64,000 nt of DNA from Fratercula arctica (lineage: Eukaryota > Chordata > Aves > Charadriiformes > Alcidae). The notes under the pieces are model-generated. The model was not told the origin of the DNA. It ran no database searches and was given only the letters and a program-made list of their open reading frames with translations. The position numbers were made by a program, and so were the translations under genes. The stretch is taken from positions 5,441,669 to 5,505,668 of the forward strand of contig CANTUZ010000014.1 of NCBI GenBank assembly GCA_947846985.1, given 5' to 3'. Shown in pieces: positions 42,300 through 55,600 of the stretch. How positions within the stretch are numbered: the first letter of the stretch is position 1; each line of letters starts with the position of its first letter.

Positions 42300-42960
42300 C
42301 GGGGGGGGGAGGGGGGAGCACCCCGAAAAATTTGGGGGGGGTGAGGTGCTGCAGCAACCCCTGACCCCCCCCCCAGGGTACCCAAATATCTGTGGGCGGC
42401 CCTATAATTCCCCCGCCCCCACCCCAACACCTTTTGGGGGGGGTAAGGACCCAGACACCCCCCCCCCCCAGGGCACCCCAACACCCTTGAAGGGGGCCCG
42501 ATGCCCCCCCCCCGGCACCCCAATACCCTTGGGGGGCGCCCCAAGCCCCAGCCCCCCCCCAAGGACACCCCAATACCTTTTGGGGGGAAGGGGCCAAGAG
42601 CCCAGACCGCCCCCCCAGAGCACCCCAATATCCTTTGGGGGGCCCTGGGATCCCCCCCGCACCCCAACCCCCCCCAGACACTCCAATACCCGTGTGGGGG
42701 CCCTGAGACCCCCCCCCCACACCCCCTAAGGGCACACCAAACCCGGGGGGGGCCAAATTCCCCTGGACACCCCAAAACCCTTCGGGGGGGGCCCAAACCC
42801 CATCCGGGCACCCCAAAACCCTTTGGGGGAGGATGTGGGCCCCTCCCAGCACCCCAAGACCCCCCCAAAACCCCTCGGAGGAGGGTCCCCAGATCCCTCC
42901 GGGCACGCCCAGTTTCTCGGGGGGGGATCCCGGGGTCCCGGGGTCCCAGGCCCCCATAGG
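42300..42960. repeat. CACCCCAATACCCTTTGGGG repeat, SLC3A2 intron 1
   Basis: Units of about 55-65 bases with CACCCCAATACCTTTTGGGG and CCCAGACCCCCCCC, between the non-coding exon and exon 2. No exon found in it. Confidence 0.75.
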
Positions 42961-43005
42961 CCCCCATAGCCCCCCCCCCCGCGGCCCCCACATACCGCCC
43001 GCTAC

Positions 43006-43066
43006 CTCCGCTCCGCTGCTGCTGAGGGGAGTGGGGGGCAGGGGGGCGGGGGCGCGGCCTTTTATA
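43006..43066 (-). promoter_or_regulatory. SLC3A2: SLC3A2 TATA box and non-coding exon 1
   Basis: TATAAAAG on the minus strand at 43059-43066. About 30 bases downstream begins a short GC-rich stretch that ends at a donor (CGGAG|GTAGCG, 43006/43005). This fits the leader exon implied by the acceptor (GCAG|ACG ATG, 42297) in front of the SLC3A2 start codon. Start site inferred at about 43035. Confidence 0.7.
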
Positions 43067-43647
43067 CCCGGCGCGGCCACGCCCCCCGGTACCCCCCGGC
43101 CCCGCCCTCGGCCCCGCCCCCGGCGCCCTCGAGGCGCCCGGTCGGGGCGGATCAAAGGGCACGTGCCCGCCATTTTGTTGTCCCCTAAAGGTACCGCCAT
43201 TTTGTTGCCCCCCCCCTTCCTTTCCCTTGCCGCCGCCATCTTGTTGTACGGTCCCAGCTACCGCTATTTTGCTCTACTACTCCTAGCTGACACCATTTTG
43301 TTGTACCCTAAGGGAGACGCCATTTTGGGCTACCCCCCCAACAGCCCACACAGTGTCTCCTGAGGGGATCCCTGTCTCCTCACAGCCTTCGAGGCTGCTG
43401 AATTCCCGGTTCCCGCTGCTCTGGGGGTCTTCGGACCTTTGGAGGGGCCCTAACGGTGCGGTCCGGCCCTGTCTCCCCCTCCCGTGGAATGGTTCCGCCC
43501 AGCTGGCTTCCCCCAGTACCGGAAGTGGCCCCAGCAGCAGCCAATGACGAACAAGCTTTGAAGCAGCAGGGGCAGGAGTGAGGCTGTTGCCATGGTGATG
43601 CCCCGGAAGTGAAGCCCGCGGGTTCCGGAAGCGGCGGCAGCGCGGCC
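43067..43647. promoter_or_regulatory. Divergent SLC3A2/SART1 promoter with GCCATTTTG array
   Basis: CpG-rich, then moderately GC-rich promoter DNA. Six GCCATTTTG-like elements (near 43169, 43196, 43235, 43263, 43292 and 43319), most followed by TTGTTG-type bases, are spaced about 27-39 bases; reversed they read CAAAATGGC or CAAGATGGC, the YY1 core. Near SART1 are Ets-type CCGGAAGTG sites (about 43520 and 43604) and a CCAAT (about 43541). Motif-based assignment. Confidence 0.65.
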
Positions 43648-46600
43648 ATGGGCTCCTCGAAGAAGCACCGGGAGCGCGGTGGGGCCGAGGCGGCCGAGGA
43701 GGCCCCGGCGGCGGCTGCGGGAGCGGCTTCAGCTCCGGCCCCGGCGGGGGGGCGGCCCCGGGAGCACCGCAAACACCGGCACCGCGGCGGGGAGCGGCGG
43801 GGGAAGCGCAGCCGCTCCCGGGGGGAGCGAAGCGGCGGCGGCTCCGGCGGCGGCTCCTGGCGGCGGCGGCTCCGGTTCTTCCTCTTCCCGCCGCGGTGGC
43901 CCCGAGGAGGCGGGAAGGAGCGGCCATGGCCGGGGCGGTGGCGAGGCCGAGCGGAGGGCGAAGAGGGAGCGGCGGGAGGAGCGGGAGGAGCCCGGTGAGG
44001 GGGGGGGCTGGGAGGGGGGTTATGGGGGGGCTGTGGGGCACGGGGGGGGCTGGGAGGGGGGTTATGGGGGGGCTGTGGGGCACGGGGGGGGCTGGGAGGG
44101 AGCTATGGGGGGTTGTGGGGCACGCGGGGGGGGGTTGGGGGGGGCTGCGGGGGGGCTATGGGGTGCTGGGGGGGTTGGAGGAGGAGCTGCCCCCCCTTGT
44201 TAACTAACAACTCTCATTAATTGTACCCCCCCCCAGCCCCCAAAGCAGCCGCTGAGTCGTCCCTCAGTGTGGAAGAGACCAAGTGAGTGACCCCCCCCGC
44301 CCCCCCCACAGGGTGACACCCCTTGGGCTGCCCCACAGCCCCTCCTGTGCCCCATAGACCCCCCCCAGTGTCCCCCCTGTGCCCCATAGACCCCCCCCCA
44401 GCGCCCCCCCCTTGCCCCACAGCCCCCCCAGCACCCCATCACTGCTCATAGCCCCCTCATAGTCCCCCCCCAGCACCTTCTTTGCACCCCCCCAGCGCCC
44501 CCCCCGTGCCCCATAGACCCCCCCCAGCGCCCCCACCGTGCCCCATAGACCCCCCCCCAGCGCCCCCCCCGTGCCCCATAGACCCCCCCCAGCGACCCCC
44601 CCGTGCCCCATAGACCCCCCCCAGCGCCCCCCCCGTGCCCCATAGACCCCCCCCCAGCGCCCCCCCCCGTGCCCCATAGACCCCCCCCCAGCGCCCCCCC
44701 CGTGCCCCACACCCCCTCCAGCGCCCCCCCGTGCCCCATAGACTCCCCCCCGCGCCCCCCCCGTGCCCCACACCCCCTCCAGCGCCCCCCCCGTGCCCCA
44801 TAGACTCCCCCCCGCGCCCCCCCCGTGCCCCACAGCCCCCCCCAGCACCCACCCCGTGCCCCACAGCCCCCCCCAGCACCCCATAGATCCTCTCATCCCC
44901 CCTCTCCCCCCACCCCAGCAAACTCCGTGCCAAACTGGGCCTGAAACCCCTGGAGACGGTGGCCGTCAAGAAAGGTGAGTGTGGGGCCCCCCCTTATTTC
45001 CCCCCCCCCATTTTTGGGGGGTGCCCAGCACCCATTTTGGGGTGTCCCCCCCTCCTTCCCGCAGAGGCGGGGACCAAGGAGGACCCGGTGGCGGCCGACG
45101 TCGTCAACCCCCTGGCGCAGCGGCAGCGGGAGGAGATCAGGGAGAAGCTGGCGGCCGCCAAGGAGAAACGGCTCCTCAACCAAAAACTGGGGTGAGGCAC
45201 CCACGGGGGGGGGCACCCATGGGTGGGGGGGGGGGCGGGGAGATCCCCAAATTCTCAGGTTTTGCCCCCGAAACGCCTTTAGGAAGGTGAAGACATTGGG
45301 GGAGGACGACCCGTGGTTGGACGATGCGGCCGCTTGGATCGAGAGGAGCCGGAAGCTGCAGCAGGAGAAGGAGCTGGCGGAGAAAAGGGTGGGTGTGGGG
45401 CGGGGGGGGGCAGCTGGGGGGGTCTGTGGGGCACGGGGGGGGCGCTGGGGGGGGCTGTGGGGTGCAAAGAAGGTGCTGGGGGGGGCTATGAGCAGTGATG
45501 GGGTGTTGGGGGGGCTGTGGGGCATGGGGGGCGTGCTGGGGGGGGGCTGTGGGGCACGGGGGGGCACTGGGGGGGGTGTGGGGCACGGGGGGGGCACTGG
45601 GGGGGGCGCTGGGGGGTGCAAAGAAGGTGCTGGGGGGGCGCTGGGGGGGACTATGAGCAGTAATGGGGTGTTGGGGGGGGCGTCAGGGGGGGCACCCAGG
45701 GGTGCAGGCGGCCCCTCCCCCCCCTCCCCCCGCACCACCCGGGGGGGGGGCGTTGGAATGACCCAAAAATAACCCCCCGTTGGGTTAAAAAGGAGCAAAA
45801 CCGCTGATTTGGGGGGGGGGGGGTTGAGCGATGTTGGGGGCGGCTGAAAAACGACTGTTCTGGGACGGTTTTTCCTCGTTTCGGGCGTAAAAATTAGCTT
45901 ATTTTTTCACCTTCGTTTGCGCGTCGTTGGGCTGTTTGGCCACTAATTGAGCTCCTGGGCCACCGACTTCCCCCCAGATCCCGTCGGAGAGGGGATCCCC
46001 CCCCATGGATCCTCCTGGGGGAGGCTGTGCCCATCGGCCTTGTTAATTTTCCTTCTTTTAATTACCCGGCGCTTGTAGAGCTTTGGAGAAGGTCCCTCAG
46101 CGCCACCTTCTGGTTGAGTGTCCCCAGCCCTGGGGGGGGACACACACCTGGGTCTTGCCTTTGGCTCGTTAAGGGAAGCGTTGATTGGAACGAAGCTCTG
46201 GGAGCCACCGGGAGTCCCCGGCCACCAGCCTCAACGTCCTCGTCCCGTGCTTGGCCACCTCACCCCGAAGGGGGTCACCATCGCTGACCCCCGGCCACTA
46301 CCCCCCACCTTCTCCTCACCCGCTGGGCCTGGCGCCCCCTCGTTGAGGATAATTACGTTAATTAGAAGCTCCAGAACTTGGTCTCAGCCGTGGTTGGTGG
46401 CCACGGTGACGTTGAGGTGGCCCACAGCGCTGGTGGCTGGTGGGCTCCATCCTCTGCCTGGGGCTGGAGCTTGGGATGAAGGTCTCCGGGGGGGGGGGGG
46501 GGGGGTTGGGTCACTCCCGAAGTTTCCAGCCACTGGAATTAGGTCCATGGGCCGCCCCCCCCCAAACTTTGGGGAGATGCTTGAGAAAGTTCCTCTTGGC

Positions 46601-49600
46601 CACTCCTTGGCTTGTGGTGGCCACCCGGTGACTGGTGTTGGCCACACGTTGGGTGCGTTTTGAGTGGTGGTGGTGGCCGCCCGTTGACGGGCGGTGGTGG
46701 CCGCCCATTGACTCCTGGTGGTGGCCACCCATTGACAGGTGGCGGTGGACACCCGTTGACTGGTGTTGGCCACGCATTGGGTTGCGTTGGGTGCGTTTTG
46801 AGTGGTGGTGGCCACCCGTTGAGTGGTGGTGGTGGCCGCCTGTTGACTGGTGTTGGCCTTGCGTTAGGTACGTTTTGCGTAGTGGTGGCCGCCCGTTGGC
46901 TCCTGGTGGTGGCCGCCCGTTGACGGGTGGTGGTGGCCACCCATTGAGTGGTGGTGGTGGCCGCCCGTTGACTGGTGGTGGTAGTACGGTGAGTTTTCAT
47001 GGTTGTCCCTTGGCTGGGGGTGGCCAACTGTGGACTGGCCGTCTGTTGACCGGTGGTGGCATGGGCTTCTCTGGGTGACTGCGCATGGGTTGGTGGTGGC
47101 TTCCTGTTGACTTGTTTTGGCCACCTATTGCTTGACGGTGGTATTGACTCCTTGTGGCTACCTGTTGAGTGGCGGAGGCCACCCATTGAGTTCTCTTGGT
47201 TGCGTGTTGGCTGGCAGTGGCCACCCGTTGGCTGGTGGTGGCGTTGGCTGGTGGTGGCCACCCGCTGGCTTCTCTTGGCTACCTGTTGGCTGCTGGTGGC
47301 CGTCCGTTGCCTTGTGTTGGGCGCCTCTTGGCTGCTCTTTGCCTGGTGGCGAAGTGATGGTTTCTCTTGGCTGTTTTTTGGCTGGTGGTAGCCACACGTT
47401 GGCTTGTATTGGCTGCGTTTTGGTAGCGCCTCGTTGACTTGTCATGGTGGCCTGTTGGCTGGTGGTGGCCCCCCGTTGGCTTCTGGTGGTGGCATTGAGT
47501 TCTCGTGGCCCACTGTTGGTTGGTGGTAGCCGCATGTTGATTGGTGGTAGACACCCGTTGGCTTGTATTGGTGACCTGTTGGCTCGTACTGGCGTTGGCT
47601 TCTTGTGGCCACCTGTTGGCTGTTGGTGGCTGCTTGTTGGGTTATGGCGGGAGCATGAACTTCTTGTGGTTGCTTATTGGCTATTGGTGGCTACGCATTG
47701 GCTTCTATTGGTGGCCTAGTGGTGGTGGCTGCCCGTTGGCTTCTTGTGGCCACCTATTGGCTGGTGGCGGTGTTGGCTTCTTGTGGCGGCTCATTGCCTT
47801 CTTGTGATATTGGCTGGTGTTCACTGTGGTTTGACTAGCAGCAGGCTGGTGGTGGTGGCTACCCGTTGGCTTCTGGTGGCGGCCCGTTGGCTGGTGTTTG
47901 TGTTGACTTCTCTTAGTGGTTTGGTGGTGTTCGCTGCCTGTTGACTAGCGGTGGTGGCTGCTTTTTGGCTTCTCGGGGCTACCCGTTGGCTGGTGGTGGC
48001 CACTGCTGGCTGGTGGTGGTGATGGCCACCCACTGGCTTCTCATGGCTGCCTGTTGGCTGGTGGTGGCCACCCATTGGCTTCTCATGGCTGCCCGGTGGT
48101 GGCCACTGTTGACTGGTGATGGTGGTGGCCACCCATTGGCTTCTCATGGCTGCCCGTTGGCCGGTGGTGGCCACTGTTGACTGGTGGTGGTGTTGCCTCC
48201 TGGTGGCCACCTGTTGGCTGATGGTGGTGTTGGCTTCTCTTGGCCCCCCGTTGGCTGGTGGTGGCCGCCTGATGACTTCTCATGGCTACCCATTCACTCC
48301 TGTGACGCTCCGGGCTTATCCCAGCCCTCCCGGTGCTTTCGGGAGCATCCAACTGGTCTTACTGGTCTTACTGGCGCCTTCCCACCGCAGGCGAAGCTGC
48401 TGGAGGAGATGGACCAGGAGTTCGGCGTCAGCCCCCTGGTGGAGGAGGAGTTCGTGAGGAGGAGGAGGGTGAGTCGGGGCCGGCCCGGGGGACCCTTGGG
48501 GACGCGCTGGGCCTCAGCCTGTCCCCGCGTCCCCCCCCCGTGTCCCCCCAGGAGCTGTACAGCGCGCGGGACCTGCAGGGGCTGAGGGTGGAGCACGACG
48601 TGGGGACCTTCCGCCAGGGGGAGACCCTCGTCCTCACCCTCAAGGACAAGGGTGAGCGTGGGGACGGGCAGGGGATACCCCCCAGAGGGGACACCGCGGG
48701 GGGACATTGGCTTGGGGACACCATGGGGGGATGTTGGGTCAGGGACACCCCACGGAGGGGTCACCGTGGGGGGACACTGGGTCAGGGACACCGTGGGGGG
48801 ACATTGGATTGGGGACACCGTAGGGGGACGTTGGGTCAGGGACACCCCCTGGAGGGGACACTATGGGGGGACACTGGGTTTGGGACACCGTGGGGGGACA
48901 TCAGGTCAGGGACATCCCCCCGAGGGGACACTGTGGGGGGACGTTGGGTTGGGGACACCATGGGGGGACATTGGGTCGGGGACACCCCCCCGGAGGGGTC
49001 ACCGTGGGGAGACACTGGGTTTGGGACACCCCCTTGGAGGGGACACCATGGGGGGACACTGGGTTTGGGACACCGTGGGGGGACAGCGGGTCAGGGACAC
49101 CCCCCCGAGCGGACACTGTGGGGGGACGTTGGGTCGGGGACACCATGTGGGGACACTGGGTCAGGGACACCATGGGGGGACATTGGGTCAGGGACACCCC
49201 CCCAGAGGGGTCACCGTGGGGGGACATCGGGCCAGGGACACCCCCCCGAAGGGACACCATGGGGGGACATTGGGTTGGGGACACCCCCCAGAGGGGACAC
49301 CATGGGGGGACACTGGATCGGGGACACCCCCCCGAGGGGACACCATGGGAGGACATTGGGTCGGGGACACCATGGGGGGACGTTGGGTCAGGGACGCTGT
49401 GGGGGGACATCAGGTTGGGGACACCCCCCCAGAGGGGACACCGTGGGGGGACACTGGATCGGGGACATCCCCCAGAGGGGACACCGTGGGGGGACACAGG
49501 GAGGGGACATCGGGTGTGGTCCATTATGGGGACATGACGCCCCAGGGGACGCAAAGAGGGGACGTTGGGTGCAGGGACACCGTGAGGGGACACAGGGGGT

Positions 49601-52600
49601 GTGGCACCCCCCCCCCAAAGTGACAGAAGGAGGGGAGATGACCCCCCTGAGGGGACACGGGGAGGGGACGTGGTGGCCCCTGTGTCCTGCTGTCCCTTAC
49701 CCCGTACTCGTGTCCCTGAGTGATGTCCCACGTCCCCAAGGGGTGTCACCCCCTGGTGTCCCCCCCGTGTCCCCAAGTTCTGGCCCCCTGACCCCACCTT
49801 GGTGTCCCCAAGCCCTGTCCCTGAGCAGTGTCCCCAGCGGTGTCCCCGTGTCCCCCTCGTGTCCCCTGGGTGTCCCCCGTCCCCAGCAGTGTCCCCCCCT
49901 GTCCCTAGCAGTGTCCCCTGTCCCCAGCGGTGTCCCCCCACCTTCCCTGTCCCCTCTGTCCCCAGTGGTGTCTCCGTGTCCTGTGTCCTCTGTCCCCTGG
50001 GTGTCCCCTGTCCCCAGCGGTGTCCCTGTGTCCCATGTCCCCTGGGTGTCTCCTGTCCCCAGCGGTGTCCCCCCATGTCCCCTGTCCCCCCCATGTCCCT
50101 AGTGGTGTCCCTGTGTCCCCTGTCCCCAGCGGTGTCCCTGGATCCCATGTCCCCCGGGTGTCCCGTGTCCCCAGCAGTATTCCTGTGTCCCCTGTCCCCT
50201 GGGTGTTCCCTGTCCCCAGTGGTGTCCCTGTGTCCCATGTCCCCTGGGTGTTCCTGTATTCCATGTCCCTTGTCCCCCCATGTCCCCCTTCCCCCCCGTG
50301 TCCCCAGTGGTGTCCCCATGTCCCCTGTCTCCCCGTGTTCCCAGCGGTGTCCCCATGTCCCCTGTCCCCAGTGGGGTCCCTGGATCCCGTGTCCCCTGGG
50401 TGTCCCCCGTCCCCCCGTGTCCCCCATCCCCCCGTGTCCCCAGCGCTGTCCCCGTGTCCCCTGTCCCGCTGTGTCCCTAGCACTGTCCCCGTGTCCCCCG
50501 TCCCCCCCGTGTCCCCAGCGCTGTCCCCATGTCCCTAGCGCTGTCCCCGTGTCCCCCGTCCCCCCCGTGTCCCCAGCGCTGTCCCCATGTCCCTAGCGCT
50601 GTCCCCGTGTCCCCCGTCCCCCCCGTGTCCCCAGCGCTGTCCCCATGTCCCTAGCGCTGTCCCCGTGTCCCCCATCCCCCCCATGTCCCTAGCGCTGTCC
50701 CCGTGTCCCCCGTCCCCCCCGTGTCCCCAGCGCTGTCCCCATGTCCCTAGCACTGTCCCCGTGTCCCCCGTGTCCCCCGTCCCCCCCGTGTCCCCAGCGC
50801 TGTCCCCGTGTCCCCCGTCCCCCCCGTGTCCCCCGTCCCCCCCGTGTCCCCCATCCCCCCCGTGTCCCCAGCGCTGTCCCCATGTCCCCCGTCCCCCCCG
50901 TGTCCCCAGCGCTGTCCCCGTGTCCCCCGTCCCCCCCGTGTCCCCAGCGCCGTCCCCCCCGTGTCCCCCGTCCCCCCCGTGTCCCCAGCGCTGTCCCCGT
51001 GTCCCCAGCGCTGTCCCCGTGTCCCCCGTCCCCCCCGTGTCCCCAGCGCTGTCCCCGTGTCCCCAGGGGTGTCCCCGTGTCCCCCGTCCCCCCCGTGTCC
51101 CCAGCGCTGTCCCCGTGTCCCCAGGGGTGCTGGAGCCCAGCGAGGACGTGCTGGTGAACGTGGGGCTGCTGGGGGAGGAGCGGGCGCAGGAGAACCTGGA
51201 GCTGCGCAAGAAGAAGCCGCTCTACGTCCCCTACGAGGACGAGGACCCCCCCGCCGCCGCCCCCCAGGTGTGACCCCCCCCCCGCCATGTCCGTGTGTCC
51301 CCCCCCCCCGACGCCTGTCACCCCGCGTCACCCCCCGCCCTCCGTCCCCGCAGGGCCCCAAGGAGCGCGTGGTGCTCCCCAAATACGCCGACCCCCCCCA
51401 GCGCCCCTCCTTCCGCCTGGGGCCGGGGGGGGGCGCGCAGCCCACGTCGGGGGGGGCCCTCGGGGAGCAACCGCCCCCCCCCGCCGCCGGCCCGACCCCC
51501 CAGAGCCTGGAACTGCCCCCCCTGCGCCTGGCCCCCGAGTACCTCACCCCCCAGGAGATGGTGAGCACTGGGGGGGGGGCGGGGGGGGTTATCGGAGCCC
51601 TTTGGGGGGGGGTTGGGGGCTATTGGGGCCCTTTGGGGGGGGTCGGGGGGGAATTTGAGGGAGGTTTGGGGCTGTCGGAGCCCTTTGGGGGGGGCCGGGG
51701 GGGTTATTGGAGCCCTTTGGGGGGGTCGGGGGGGGAATTTGAGGGAGGTTTGGGGCTATTAGAGCCCTTTGGGAGGGGCCGGGGGGGGCTATTGGAGTCC
51801 TTTGGGGGGGGTCGGGGGGGGCTATTGGAGTCCTTTGGGGGGGTCAGGGGCTGTTGGAGTCCTTTTGGGGGGGGCCGGGGGCGCTGTCAGAGCCCTTTGG
51901 GGGGGGGTCGGGGGGGGCTATCGCAGCCCTTTGGGGGGGGGTGGGGGGGGGTTATCGGAGCCCTTTTAGGGGGGCGGGGGCTATTGGAGCCCTTTGGGGG
52001 GGGGTCGGGGGGGGCTGTCGGAGCCCTTGGGGGGGGGGTCGGGGGTTATTGGAGCCCTTTGGGGGGGGTCGGGGGGGGCTGTTGGAGCCCTTTGGGGGGG
52101 GGTTGGGGGCTATTGGGGCCCTTTGGGGGGGGGGTCGGGGGGGAATTTGAGGGAGGTTTGGGGCTGTCGGAGCCCGTTGGGGGGGGCCGGGGGGGTTATT
52201 GGAGCCCTTTGGGGGGGGCGGGGGGGGAATTTGAGGGAGGTTTGGGGCTATTAGAGCCCTTTGGGAGGGGCCGGGGGGGGCTGTTGGAGTCCTTTTGGGG
52301 GGGGGGCCGGGGGGGGCTGTCGGAGCCCTTTGGGGGGGGGTCGGGGGGGGCTATCACAGCCCTTTGGGGGGGGGGGCGGGGGGGTTATCAGAGCCCTTGG
52401 GGGGGGGTCTTGGACTATTGGAGCCCTTCGGGGGGGGTCGGGGGGGGTTATCGGAGCCCTTTTAGGGGGGCGGGGGCTATTGGAGCCCTTTGGGGGGGGT
52501 CGGGGGGGGCTGTCGGAGCCCTTTGGGGGGGGGGTCGGGGGGTATTGGAGCCCTTTGGGGGGGGGTCGGGGGGGGCTGTTGGAGCCCTTTGGGGGGGGGG

Positions 52601-55600
52601 GGGGGGTTATTGGAGCCCTTTGGGGGGGGGGGGCGGGGGGGGGGGGAATTTGAGGGAGGTTTGGGGCTGTCGGAGCCCTTTGGGGGGGGTCGGGGGTTGT
52701 TGGAGCCCTTTGCGGGGGGGTCGATGGGGGGGGGGCAGATCGATTTGGGGGTGTTTGGGGTTATTTGAGTCCTTTTTAGGGAGATTTTTGCTGGGGGGGG
52801 GGAGTTGATTTTTGGGCTGTTAGGGGCCCCCCCCGGTGTAATTTTTGGGGGGAATTCGGGCATTTTGGAAATGCTGAATTTGGGGGGGGTGGGGGGGGGG
52901 TCGATTAAGGAAACTTCGTTAATTTGGCGGGTGTTTTTGGGGGGGGGAACTGTGGGGTTTTGGGGGGTTGGGGGTGCTGGGAGCCCCCCCCTAAAGAATC
53001 GGGGGGGGGGGAGGTCCTTGGCCCCTGGGGCACTGTGGGTAAGGTGCCCCCCCCCCCCGCCCCCCCCCCAGAGCGTGGGCTTCCGGAAGACGCGGCGCCG
53101 GGTGCGACGGCTGCGGAGGAAGGAGAAGCCCCTTCGCGCCGACGACCTCCTGCCCCTCGCCCCGGGGGACACCCGCGGGGACTTCGGCTCCCGGTGGGGG
53201 GGGGCACCCATGGGTGCTGGGGGGGGGGGTGCTGAGAGGGTCCTGGGGGGCAGGGAAAGGGTCCTAGGGGGGCACCCGTGGGTGCTTGGGGGGTCCTGGG
53301 AGACAGGGAGTGGTCCTAAGGGGCACCCATGGGTGCTGGGGGGTTCTAGGGGGGGTCATGGGGGCCACCCATGGGTGCTGGGGGGGTCCTGGGAGGCAGG
53401 GAAGGGTCCTAAGGGGCACCCGTGGGTGCTGGGGGGGTCTTGGGGGGGCACCTGTAGGTGCTGGGGGAGGGCCTAGGGTGGGGGGGGGGGTCCTATCGTG
53501 CTGGGAGGGGGCTCCTAGGGGGCACCCGTGGGTGCTGGGGGGGTCCTGGGGGGCAGGGAAGGGTCCTAGGGGGCACCCATGGGTGCTGGGGGGGGTCCTA
53601 GAATGCTGGGAGGGTCTCAGGAGTGCTGGGGGGGGTCTTAAGGGGCTCCCATGAGTGCTGGGGGCACCCTGGGGGGCAGGGAAGGGGTCCTAGGGGGCAC
53701 CCATGGGTGCTGGGGGGGGGGGTCCTAGGGGGCACCCATGGGTGCTGGAAGCCCCCCGAGGGAGGCCTGGGTTTCAGCCTGGGGGTGCTGATGGCAGCAC
53801 CCAACCCCCCCCCGCCCCTTGCTCCCCCCCCCAGGTCCCGGGGCCGAGGCCGGCGGGTGCAGGAGGATGAGGAGGGTGCGGAGGGGGAGGGGGAGGCCGA
53901 GGAGCCCCCCGGGAGCCCCCCCCCCGGGAGCCCCCCCCCAGCTGCCCTCTGACGACACCCGCCTGGAGAGCATGGACATCAGCAGCGAGGGTGCGGGGGG
54001 GCACCCATGGGTGGGGGGGGGGCCTGGGGGGGGGTCCCGGGGGCCACCCGGGGGTGCTGGGAGGGTCCTGGGGGGGGTGGGGGTCCCGGGGGCCACCCAT
54101 GGGTGCTGGGGGGGTCCTGGGGGGGGTGGGGGTCCCAGGGGCCACCCGTGGGTGCTGGGGGGGTCCTGGGGCGGTGGGGGGGGTCACGGGGGCCACTCGT
54201 GGGTCCTGGGGGGGGGTGGGGGTCCCGGGGCCACCCGTGGGTGCTGGGGGGGAGGGGGGGGTGTCCCTGGAGGGCAGGGAGGGGGAGCAGCCACGGCTGG
54301 GGGGGTGCTGGGGTGCCCCCCCTGAGGAGTGCGTGTCCCCCCCCCGCAGAGGAGGCGCCGGGCCCGGCCTCGCCGGGGGGGCTGGAGGAGGACGAGGCGG
54401 AGCAGGAGCTGCAGCAGCAGCTGGAGAAGGGCCGGCGCCTGCGGCAGCTCCAGCAGCTGCGGGAGAGCGGGGGGGGACAGGGTGAGGCGGGGGGGGGCAC
54501 CCCCTCATCCCCCCCACGCACACATATCCCCCCCCCCCCCTCATCCCCCCCCACATCCCCTCCCCATCCCCCCCTCATCCCCCCTCATTCCCCCCCCACA
54601 TCCCCCCCCTCATCCCCCCTTCATCCCCCCCATCCCCCTTCATCCCCCTCATCCCCCCCCTCATCCCCCCCTTCATCCCCCCCCATCCCCCCTTCATCCC
54701 CCCCCTCATCCCCCCCCCTCAGCCCCCCCCCTCATCCCCCCCCACATTCCCCCCCACATTCCCCCCCCTCATCCCCCCCTTCATCCCCCCCCATCCCCCT
54801 TCATCCCCCCCTTCATCCCCCCTCATCCCCCCCTCATCCCCCCCCTCATCCCCCCCCTCATCCCCCCCTCATCCCCCCCCTCATCCCCCCCCTCATCCCC
54901 CCCCACATCCCCCCCCCACATCCCCCTCATCCCCCCCCCAATCCCCCCCACATCCCCCCCCACATCCCCCCCCACATCCCCCCCCCACATCCCCCCCCAC
55001 ATCCCCCCCCCCACATCCCCCCCCTTATCTCCCCCCCAATCCCCCCCCCTCATCCCCCCCCAATCCCCCCCCCACATCCCCCCTCATCCCCCCCCTTCAT
55101 CCCCCCCCATCCCCTCATCCCCCCCCCTCATCCCCCCCCATCATCCCCCCCCACATCCCCCCCCTCATCCCCTCCCCATCCCCCCCCCACATCCCCCCCA
55201 TCACCCCCCCCCCCATGCATCCCCCCTCCCAAAGCCCATGGGTGCTCCTTAGGACCCCCCCCCCCCCGCACCCATGGGTGCTCCTTAGGGCCCCCCCCCC
55301 GCACCCATGGGTACCCCCTGGGACCCTCCCCAGAGTCCTGCAGCCCCCCCCCCAATCCGGGGCACGGGGGGCACCCAGGCACCCGCCCCCCCCCCCCCCC
55401 CCATCGCCCCAAAAATGTGGGGGGGGGGGTCAATTCCTGCAGCCCCACAGACAAGGGGCCGGGGGGGGGGGGCCTGGGTGCTGCTGACCCCCCCCCCCTG
55501 CTTCTGTAGGTGCTGGAGCTGGTGCGGGGGGGGGCCGGGGGGGCGACGGGGCCGGACCCCCGGGGGGGGGCCATCGTGTTCAACGCCACCTCGGAGTTCT

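Noticed and set aside
43263..43275. A true TATA box for SART1
   Set aside because: The CTATTTTGC here is a diverged member of the GCCATTTTG array; SART1 has a CpG-type promoter. The convincing TATA box is on the minus strand for SLC3A2.
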